A DNA stretch of 64,000 nt from an uncultured Pseudocitrobacter sp. (GTDB lineage: Bacteria > Pseudomonadota > Gammaproteobacteria > Enterobacterales > Enterobacteriaceae): the NCBI GenBank assembly GCA_913778145.1, contig CAJYVI010000043.1, forward strand, positions 52,089 to 116,088, read 5' to 3'. How positions within the stretch are numbered: the stretch's first letter is position 1; each line of letters begins with the position of its first letter. The notes beneath the pieces are model-generated. The model was not told the origin of the DNA. It did no database searches and saw only the letters and a program-made list of their open reading frames with translations. The translations under genes were made by a program, and so were the position numbers. Of the stretch, positions 57,620-64,000 are shown in pieces.

Positions 57620-58966
57620 TTATTTCAGATCCGGTAATGACTGCTGATCCTCAACCCAGGTTGCCTCGCTGGCTGATGGTGGTTGAATGGACATTGACTT
57701 CAGTAATTCGCCCGTACGTGCTTTAATTCTATAGCCGGAAAATAATTCAACGTATTGCATCTCAATATTACGGCGTTGCGCAGTGAATACTTCGTTTTCA
57801 CTGTCCAGTAAGTCTAATAATGTACGCTCGCCAATACTGAACTGCTGGCGATAAGCATCGCGCACTTTATAACTCTGCTCAGCATATTGTTTGGCAATGG
57901 GCACTTGCTGCTGTGCATTTTTTAAGGCGTTCCACGAAAGGCGTAATTCTTCCGTTAATTGACGCTGCGCATTATTTCGTACATCTTGTGCTTCACGTAA
58001 TTTATAAGCATTTGAAGTAAGATTTGCCTTATCCGTTCCACCATTAAACAGGTTGTAGCGCAGACGCAACATTGCCTGCCATTCCTGGCTGTGACCGCGG
58101 GTACCATCAATATTGTTATCCATGGTACGGCCTGCCTCGATATTCACGTTCGGGTAGAAGGTGGATTTCGACGCTTCATACTGCTGGCGAGTGGCTTCAA
58201 CATCTGACTCGGCAAGCTTAAGCAGCGGGCTGTTTGCCAGCATGACTTTACGTGCGTCTTCCAACGTACCTGGCGTGGCGACCGATGCTGGCTGATTGAG
58301 ATCATCGGCTTCGCTTCCGGTGATACTAAAGAAGTTGGTCCGTGCGTCTTCCAGATTGGTTTGTTCTGTGAGCAGGTTATTTCGCGCCTGAGCCAGACGT
58401 GCCTCGGCCTGCTCGTAATCGGCCTGACGGCCTACGCCTTGCTGGGTTCGCAGGTTGATTTGATCAAAAATGCGTTCATGGCTGGCAAGGTTTTCTTCGG
58501 CCAGTTTGACAAACTGCTGACGCATCAGCACATCCATATAAACCTGAATCGCACTCAGCGCGGTGGTTTCGCTACTGTTGCTTACCCCGTAAGCGCGTGA
58601 GTTAACCGTGGCTTTCTGGCGGGCAACTTCGCTGGTGGTGGCAAAGCCGTTAAACACGTTTTGCGTCAGCATCAGCGACGATTCACTTCGATGCAGGTTA
58701 CGGTGGTGATCGTTCGCCGCACGCGTAGTGGCGTTATCGGTTTGCTCCCATCCGGTTCCGGCATTTAAATTAAGGGAAGGTAAATATCCACCTCTCGCCG
58801 CCTGTAAATCATAGTCAGCTGAATATCGGCTATTGATCGACGCACTAACTTCTGGATGTGTGTTGAGAGTGTTCTTAATGGCTTGTTCGAGTGTTAATGC
58901 GTGTGCTGAGCCTGTGACAAATAATGGCAACGACAAAGCAAGCATAACTGTATCGCGCGTTTTCAT
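57620..58966 (-). CDS. TolC-like outer-membrane protein, system 2 (LapE type)
   Basis: This 448-residue outer-membrane factor has a signal peptide (MKTRDTVMLALSLPLFVTGS, cleavage near AHA) before LTLEQAIKNTLNTHPEVSAS. It has the same OEP-repeat landmarks as copy 1: TQNVFNGFATTSEVARQKA, RYNLFNGGTDKANLTSNAYK and LDSENEVFTAQRR. It is first gene of the system 2 transcript, divergent from the RTX adhesin with 279 bp of AT-rich DNA between. Confidence 0.93.
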   Translation of the reverse strand: MKTRDTVMLALSLPLFVTGSAHALTLEQAIKNTLNTHPEVSASINSRYSADYDLQAARGGYLPSLNLNAGTGWEQTDNATTRAANDHHRNLHRSESSLMLTQNVFNGFATTSEVARQKATVNSRAYGVSNSSETTALSAIQVYMDVLMRQQFVKLAEENLASHERIFDQINLRTQQGVGRQADYEQAEARLAQARNNLLTEQTNLEDARTNFFSITGSEADDLNQPASVATPGTLEDARKVMLANSPLLKLAESDVEATRQQYEASKSTFYPNVNIEAGRTMDNNIDGTRGHSQEWQAMLRLRYNLFNGGTDKANLTSNAYKLREAQDVRNNAQRQLTEELRLSWNALKNAQQQVPIAKQYAEQSYKVRDAYRQQFSIGERTLLDLLDSENEVFTAQRRNIEMQYVELFSGYRIKARTGELLKSMSIQPPSASEATWVEDQQSLPDLK

Positions 58967-59245
58967 GATGTTATCCCTTCACATTGAATATCCTGATTGG
59001 CAGCTAAGATAAACCAATTGCGAAAGAGTTCGAGCGATTAAATACGCTGTTTTACAAAAATAATAAAAAGATATTATTACTCATGCAGGTCTGAATATAT
59101 ATATTTGGATTACTGGTCTGAATTTAGTCTTTTACTCATTAAGATGAACCATAAAGATAACCTTATCATTTATTTCCTGAATATATAAGAGGAAATAAAT
59201 CATTATTTTAAATGATACGGAATTAACACCCCAAGGAGAGATGCC
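58967..59245. promoter_or_regulatory. Divergent promoter region of system 2 and the RTX adhesin
   Basis: These 279 AT-rich bases hold the start signals of two divergent transcripts. A strong AAGGAGAG precedes the adhesin ATG by about 7 bases. No recognisable FleQ or other operator was found by eye. Confidence 0.6.
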
Positions 59246-62200
59246 ATGTCAATGGTTATTGGAACAATCAAAGCAATTATAGGGCAAGCCTGGATTGTTG
59301 CCTCAGATGGTACCCGCCGTCAGGCGACAGAAGGTGAGCAGGTGATGCGCGGCGAACAGATTGTGACCGAGCAGGGCGCGGTCACCGTGACCTTACCGAA
59401 TGGTAAAAATCTGGATCTTGGCAGGGCAAGCCATTGGGGTGATGACGCTACCGTTACGACATCAGCAGAGAGCGCTGCGCCGCAGGATCTCGCCGCCGCC
59501 CAGCAGGCCATTGCGGAAGGTGCTGACCCCTCGCAGGTGCTTGAAGCGACCGCCGCGGGTAACCCGGTGACCAACAGCGCAACGGGCGAAGCGGGCGACG
59601 GCGGCGAGGGGCATACGCACGTCGTGCTGGATCTGACCGGGCAAATTCTTGACCCCACGGCGGGGTATCCCACAGAGGGCATTGACGTGACGTTCCCCGG
59701 CCCGCTAGAAGAAGAAACGTTGCTGGAGTCCGACCAGAACGTTAATGATACCGATGATGATCCCAACATCACGCCAGAACCGCCCGTTCCACCGACCCTT
59801 CCTGAAGCCAGCATTACCATTGATGTCATCGCCGGCGACAATATTATCAATATGCGTGAAGCAATGCAGGAGACTACCGCCGTTAGCGGCAAGACGGGGC
59901 ACGATGTTCGCCCAGGCGATGTGGTTACGGTGACGGTCAATGGCAATCATTATCAAACCACCGTGCAGGCAGATAGCAGTTGGTCGGTGAATGTGAATAC
60001 CAGCGATCTGCTTGCCTCGGGCGATGTGCAGGCCAGCGTCACCACGCGTGATGACAACGGTAATGAAGCCACCGCGACCGCGCAGAGTGGCGTTGGGCAG
60101 GCGACGCTGAGCGTTGAGGTGGAGATTGAGCCGATTGGCGGGGATGGTTACCTCAATAACAGCGAGCTGGCGCAGGACACCACGGCGCTCAGCGGGACCA
60201 GTACCGCGCCGGCGGGAACCACGGTAACGCTGACGCTGGGCGATAAACAAATCGGCACGGCGGTTGTGGACGAGAACGGGCGCTGGAGCACGACGGTGGA
60301 GACCGCGCAGATTGCGGACGGCGGCAGCGTGCAGGCGGCGGTGACGATCAGCGACAGTTTTGGTAACACGGTGAACGACACGGCGGTGACGCCGGTGGCG
60401 CCGGCCCCGCTGGCGGTGGAGGTGACCATCGATATCATCGGGGAAGACGGCTTCCTCAATAACAGCGAGCTGGCACAGGCGCAGACGGCGCTCAGCGGGA
60501 CCAGTACCGCGCCGGCGGGTACCACGGTGACGCTGACGATTAACGGCCAGCCTATCGGTACGGCGGTTGTGGGCGAGAACGGGCGCTGGAGCACGACGGT
60601 GGAGACCGCGCAGATTGCGGACGGCGGCAGCGTGCAGGCGGCGGTGGCGATCAGCGATAACTATGGTAACGCGGTGAGCGACACGGCGGTGACGCCGGTG
60701 GCGCCGGCCCCGCTGGCGGTGGAGGTGACCATCGATATCATCGGAGAAGACGGTTACCTCAATAACAGCGAGCTGGCACAGGAAACCACGGTGCTCAGCG
60801 GGACCAGTACCGCCCCGGCGGGCACGACGGTGACGCTGACGATTAACGACCAGCCTGTCGGCACGGCGGTTGTGGACGAGAACGGACGCTGGAGCACGAC
60901 GGTGGAGACCGCGCAGATTGCGGACGGCGGCAGCGTACAGGCGGCGGTGACGATCAGCGACAGCTTTGGTAACACGGTGAGCGACACGGCGGTGACACCG
61001 GTGGCGCCGGCCCCGCTGGCGGTGGAGGTGACCATCGATATCATTGGGGAAGACGGTTACCTCAATAACAGCGAGCTGGCGCAGGACACCACGGTGCTCA
61101 GCGGGTCCAGTACCGCCCCGGCGGGCACGACGGTGACGCTGACGATTAACGGCCAGCCTGTCGGTACGGCGGTTGTGGGCGAGAACGGACGCTGGAGCAC
61201 GGCGGTGGAGACCGCGCAGATTGCGGACGGTGGCAGCGTACAGGCGGCGGTGACGATCAGCGACAGCTTTGGTAACACGGTGAACGACACGGCGGTGACG
61301 CCGGTGGCGCCGGCCCCGCTGGCGGTGGAGATCTCCATTGATCCCATTACCGGCGATAATGTACTGAATTTTTCCGATATTGATGATGCAACGACGACCA
61401 TCACCGGTAAGGTCACGGGAGGCGCGAGTGTTGGTGATGTTGTCACCTTATCCGTTGACGGTCATCCTTACACTGGCACTCTAGTCCAGGAAAATGGACA
61501 ACTGGTGTACAAGATTGATGTTCCAACTGCTTCGCTGCAAAGCGACAGCGATCTGAAAATTGAAGCATCAGTGACCTCTTCCGATAAGTTTGGTAATACA
61601 GTCTCTCATTCGACAGATCAAGGTTATACGCTTGAAAAAGGAAACGTCGTTGAGGGTACGGCGAAGAGCGATACGCCAGTGACCGGTACTACCGGAGACA
61701 GTGACATTGTATTGGCCGACGTTAAAGGGAACATTATTCAGCAAGGCCAGGATTACAATATCTGCTTCATCCTCGATACCTCGGGAAGCATGAAACAGAA
61801 TGGTGTGGATAGAATTACGCCAGCTAAAAAAGCGATTTATGATGTAGTTAAATCGCTGATTGAATCTGCAGGAGCGGGTGCCGGCACGGTTACTATCGGG
61901 TTGGTTACATTTGCTGCCAGTGCCAGCATCAAATTGACGATTGACCTGAGCGATCCGCAGGCGTTGAGTAAACTTCAAACTACACTCAATTCGATCAATA
62001 CCAGCGGTAATACGGATTACTACGACGCATTCAATGCGGCAGTGACCTGGTTTAATGCTCAAACTCGGGGTATTGAGAATAAAACCTACTTCATTACAGA
62101 TGGAGCCCCTAACAATACAGGCTCGTCTAACCGTTATGATGAGAAAACCACCAAAGATGCATTCGATAATCTGGATGCTATTTCTGATGTTGAAGCGATT

Positions 62201-63214
62201 GGCATCGGTTCAGGCGTGAATGCGACGACACTTAATAAGTATGATTCAAATGGAGAAAGTACCACGGGCATAGACCCTTCCGATCTCGCCTCTGCAATTC
62301 AGGGGAAAGAGGGGGTTATGGATCCGGGTCATGACATCGTCAATGCAGGGGCGGGGAACGATATTATTTTCGGTGATATTGCTACTTTCGCCAGTGAAGA
62401 GGGGACGGCGGTTGACCTCCGTAGCTATATCACATCCGAAATGGGATTGAGTCAGTCTGCAACTGACGCACAAATGCATGTCTGGATCGCAGAGAATCAG
62501 GAGCGGCTTGATGGCTTATTGCCTGAGTCTGGCGGGAACGATGCGCTGTTTGGTGGCACAGGTAATGATCTGATTTTCGGTGGCGGTGGCGATGATTTGC
62601 TCGTCGGTGGCGAAGGTGCCGACACACTCTATGGCGGTCATGGGGATGATATTCTCATCGGCGATGGCGCTAATTCGCTTAGCGAACTTGCGGGCCTGTT
62701 TGGTAGTACTGAATTGACGGCAGAGCAGATCGCTGATGCTATCCGTAATGATGTTAGTAAAGCCGGTAATCTGGACGGTGAAGGTTCGGCTGATGTGCTA
62801 CATGGTGGGGCCGGAGACGACCTCCTATTTGGTGGTGGAGGTCACGACACCCTACATGGTGGTGCTGGCGATGACCTACTCATTGGTGGCACGGGCAATG
62901 ATATCCTCACAGGCGGCTCTGGCAGCGATACCTTCACCTGGCTGAAAGGCGATGACGGTCATGATGTGATTAAAGACTTCAATGCATCAGAGGGGGATCG
63001 TATCGATCTCAGCGATTTGCTGGGAGGCATTACCGAAAGCCTTGATAATTACCTTCAGGTTATTGATGACGGGAAAGGAAATGCTGTGATTGAGATTAGC
63101 ACTAGTGGCCAAATTATGAATGGGGCGAACGTCAGTATCACTATAGAGGGATCCTCGGCGGCGGATATCAACAATCTGCTGGCGAATCCGGACAATACCG
63201 CCATCATAATCTAA
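59246..63214 (+). CDS. LapA-like RTX adhesin with Ig-like repeats and VWA domain, T1SS substrate
   Basis: This is a 1322-residue protein. Retention module residues 1-100 ([20 protein letters not shown]...) resemble adhesin 1, with TAAG at 102-105 as the LapG site and HTHVVLDLTGQILDPTAGYP following. Six Ig-like/Big-type domains (about 190-800) follow; four of them are near-identical 101-residue units. A VWA domain (about 836-1010) has an intact MIDAS: DTSGS, T in SGNTDYYDA, and D in ITDGAP. RTX nonapeptides (GGxGxDxLx) are at about 1030-1230, for example GGAGDDLLFGGGGHDTLHGG, and the C-terminal T1SS region has IDLSDLLGGI. It should be exported by system 2, held in the TolC-like pore and released by LapG. 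Confidence 0.94.
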   Translation: MSMVIGTIKAIIGQAWIVASDGTRRQATEGEQVMRGEQIVTEQGAVTVTLPNGKNLDLGRASHWGDDATVTTSAESAAPQDLAAAQQAIAEGADPSQVLEATAAGNPVTNSATGEAGDGGEGHTHVVLDLTGQILDPTAGYPTEGIDVTFPGPLEEETLLESDQNVNDTDDDPNITPEPPVPPTLPEASITIDVIAGDNIINMREAMQETTAVSGKTGHDVRPGDVVTVTVNGNHYQTTVQADSSWSVNVNTSDLLASGDVQASVTTRDDNGNEATATAQSGVGQATLSVEVEIEPIGGDGYLNNSELAQDTTALSGTSTAPAGTTVTLTLGDKQIGTAVVDENGRWSTTVETAQIADGGSVQAAVTISDSFGNTVNDTAVTPVAPAPLAVEVTIDIIGEDGFLNNSELAQAQTALSGTSTAPAGTTVTLTINGQPIGTAVVGENGRWSTTVETAQIADGGSVQAAVAISDNYGNAVSDTAVTPVAPAPLAVEVTIDIIGEDGYLNNSELAQETTVLSGTSTAPAGTTVTLTINDQPVGTAVVDENGRWSTTVETAQIADGGSVQAAVTISDSFGNTVSDTAVTPVAPAPLAVEVTIDIIGEDGYLNNSELAQDTTVLSGSSTAPAGTTVTLTINGQPVGTAVVGENGRWSTAVETAQIADGGSVQAAVTISDSFGNTVNDTAVTPVAPAPLAVEISIDPITGDNVLNFSDIDDATTTITGKVTGGASVGDVVTLSVDGHPYTGTLVQENGQLVYKIDVPTASLQSDSDLKIEASVTSSDKFGNTVSHSTDQGYTLEKGNVVEGTAKSDTPVTGTTGDSDIVLADVKGNIIQQGQDYNICFILDTSGSMKQNGVDRITPAKKAIYDVVKSLIESAGAGAGTVTIGLVTFAASASIKLTIDLSDPQALSKLQTTLNSINTSGNTDYYDAFNAAVTWFNAQTRGIENKTYFITDGAPNNTGSSNRYDEKTTKDAFDNLDAISDVEAIGIGSGVNATTLNKYDSNGESTTGIDPSDLASAIQGKEGVMDPGHDIVNAGAGNDIIFGDIATFASEEGTAVDLRSYITSEMGLSQSATDAQMHVWIAENQERLDGLLPESGGNDALFGGTGNDLIFGGGGDDLLVGGEGADTLYGGHGDDILIGDGANSLSELAGLFGSTELTAEQIADAIRNDVSKAGNLDGEGSADVLHGGAGDDLLFGGGGHDTLHGGAGDDLLIGGTGNDILTGGSGSDTFTWLKGDDGHDVIKDFNASEGDRIDLSDLLGGITESLDNYLQVIDDGKGNAVIEISTSGQIMNGANVSITIEGSSAADINNLLANPDNTAIII
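60107..61318 (+). repeat. Four tandem 303-bp units in the RTX adhesin gene
   Basis: Units starting at 60107, 60410, 60713 and 61016 are exactly 303 bp long (101 codons) and nearly identical, each with DGYLNNSELAQ (or DGFLNNSELAQ) and ENGRWST(T/A)VETAQIADGG. Such homogeneous repeats expand and contract by recombination. Confidence 0.95.
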
Positions 63215-63222
63215 CCCGCTCC

Positions 63223-63247
63223 AGCGCCACGTTACTCACGTGGCGCT
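63223..63247 (+). terminator. Hairpin between the RTX adhesin and small gene copy 2
   Basis: AGCGCCACGT and ACGTGGCGCT form a perfect 10-bp stem with a 5-base loop just after the adhesin stop codon, followed by ACTCTTTC. It may partly terminate, so that the small gene is expressed at a lower level than the adhesin. Confidence 0.55.
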
Positions 63248-63265
63248 ACTCTTTCAGGAGATAAG

Positions 63266-63595
63266 ATGTATTACTTACAACGTAATCCCCGGGGAACACT
63301 GGTGCGGGTGGATACGCAACCCTTCGAGGGAATGACCGAGAAATCGGAACAAACCACGCTTGAAATCACCCACTGGCAGAATCATCAGAAAGCGCTGCTT
63401 GCCGGGCTGCAAAAAAGCGATCTTGAACTGGTGCGCGTGCTGGAAGACTTGATCTATGTGCTGACCAGTAAAGGCATTCTCAGCATCACAGACCTGCCGG
63501 TTGCGGCGCAGAACAAGTTATCGAACCGAAGTCTATTGCGCCAGGAGCTGGACAGCCTGGAGAATCTGCTTAATGAGGATGAGATCTTGCTATAG
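63266..63595 (+). CDS. Small conserved Lap-locus protein, copy 2
   Basis: This 109-residue cytosolic protein starts MYYLQRNPRGTLVRVDTQPF after an AGGAG ribosome site. Its core SDLELVRVLEDLIYVLTSKG and SITDLPVAAQNKLSNRSLLR matches the protein at 47802-48128 closely. Each adhesin gene thus lies beside one copy: this one follows its adhesin by 51 bp, while copy 1 precedes its adhesin. The function is unknown; a cytosolic partner of adhesin export or regulation is possible. Confidence 0.86.
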   Translation: MYYLQRNPRGTLVRVDTQPFEGMTEKSEQTTLEITHWQNHQKALLAGLQKSDLELVRVLEDLIYVLTSKGILSITDLPVAAQNKLSNRSLLRQELDSLENLLNEDEILL

Positions 63596-63616
63596 CCCAG
63601 CGATCTCGAAACGCAA

Positions 63617-63643
63617 AGCCCAACCACGAGGTTGGGTTTCATC
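63617..63643 (+). terminator. Intrinsic terminator after small gene copy 2
   Basis: AAGCCCAACC-ACGA-GGTTGGGTTT followed by CATCT lies about 22 bp past the stop codon. It separates the adhesin locus from the rRNA operon. Confidence 0.8.
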
Positions 63644-63809
63644 TATATAGAGTACGAAAAGGATCTCTTTTATCGCATAACGATCGTATAAGCGCAGGCC
63701 GGACGATAAGAAAACACGGAAATCTGTGGATAACTTTGTGTGTAAACGGGTATAAGGCGGGGTTTTGCTGTGGATTGCAGCAGTCAGTTAAATTGCCGCA
63801 TATTTAGGG

Positions 63810-63837
63810 TTGCAGCCTCACAAGAACTCCCTATAAT
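63810..63837 (+). promoter_or_regulatory. rRNA operon promoter P1
   Basis: TTGCAG (63810-63815), a 16-bp spacer and TATAAT (63832-63837), followed by GCGCTCCCACTGACACGG, match the enterobacterial rrn P1 layout with its GC-rich discriminator. The AT-rich DNA before it is the expected UP/Fis region. Confidence 0.93.
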
Positions 63838-63898
63838 GCGCTCCCACTGACACGGCAACAGCCGCTTCGGTTAAAGAGAAAAATCCTGAAATTCAGGG

Positions 63899-63926
63899 TT
63901 GACTCTGAAAGAGGAAAGCGTAATAT
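63899..63926 (+). promoter_or_regulatory. rRNA operon promoter P2
   Basis: TTGACT (63899-63904), a 16-bp spacer and TAATAT (63921-63926) match rrn P2, about 90 bp after P1 as in E. coli. Confidence 0.92.
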
Positions 63927-63964
63927 ACGCCACCTCGCGACAGTTCGCTAAAGCGCGTCGCAAC

Positions 63965-63976
63965 TGCTCTTTAACA
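63965..63976 (+). promoter_or_regulatory. rrn leader boxA antitermination site
   Basis: TGCTCTTTAACA is the boxA element of enterobacterial rRNA leaders; the sequence after it also matches the E. coli leader. The 16S rRNA gene begins beyond the right edge. Confidence 0.93.
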
Positions 63977-64000
63977 ATTTATCAGACAATCTGTGTGGGC

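Noticed and set aside
63266..63595. Reading the small Lap-locus protein as a tryptophan synthase beta subunit, a label I recall on similar small proteins
   Set aside because: The length of 109 residues and the motif content have nothing in common with TrpB; the label is not supported by the sequence.

Overview
The window is chromosomal DNA of an Enterobacteriaceae species close to, but not identical with, Escherichia coli (Enterobacter, Kosakonia or a neighbouring genus; the genus cannot be fixed from this sequence). The reasons are the E. coli-type order fdhF-mdtPON-ytcA-yjcS-yjdP-phnP..C-yjdN-yjdM-proP, REP/BIME elements between genes, and an enterobacterial rRNA leader with P1, P2 and boxA at the right edge. 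There are no IS elements, prophage genes, tRNAs or CRISPR arrays.

Region 1 (1-23.4 kb) is conserved backbone. It holds the 5' end of fdhF with its sigma54 promoter, the mdtNOP efflux operon with ytcA, the alkylsulfatase yjcS, small periplasmic yjdP, a complete 14-gene phn (C-P lyase) operon phnCDEFGHIJKLMNOP with an open phnE, yjdN, yjdM, a kdgT-type permease and proP.

Region 2 (23.6-38.2 kb) is a phosphate transporter (pitB type) followed by a lipid island. Its minus-strand operon encodes a fatty acyl-AMP/ACP ligase, an extended SDR, an acyl carrier protein and a serine-palmitoyltransferase-like PLP enzyme; divergent from it is a GNAT-like acyltransferase (yghO type). This matches the gene set known from Caulobacter ceramide synthesis. 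The plus-strand arm carries thymidylate-kinase-like P-loop proteins (yghS, yghR, with yghT divergent), a Wzx/MATE-like flippase (yghQ), a CHAD-like helical protein, a YtfJ-family periplasmic protein and LptF/LptG-like permeases. I infer synthesis, modification and export to the outer membrane of a sphingolipid-like lipid.

Region 3 (38.2-63.6 kb) is a double Lap-type adhesion locus. Two paralogous type I secretion systems (membrane fusion protein, ABC exporter with degenerate C39 domain, TolC-like protein) flank one shared control unit: LapD (c-di-GMP receptor), LapG (periplasmic protease), a small conserved protein, and a 1021-residue glycosyltransferase. The first adhesin is a 1335-residue protein with a Lap retention module and about 610 residues of nearly pure Ser-Asp repeat, and no RTX repeats. 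The second is a classical LapA-like protein with Ig-like repeats, a VWA domain, RTX repeats and a C-terminal secretion signal. Both carry TAAG, the LapG cleavage motif, just after the retention module. A glycosyltransferase of the TagE/SdgB type next to an SD-repeat protein recalls staphylococcal Sdr proteins and their SdgA/SdgB glycosyltransferases, here joined to a c-di-GMP controlled, type I secreted Gram-negative adhesin. This is the most striking feature of the window.

The right edge (63.7-64.0 kb) is the promoter and leader of an rRNA operon; the 16S gene lies beyond the window.
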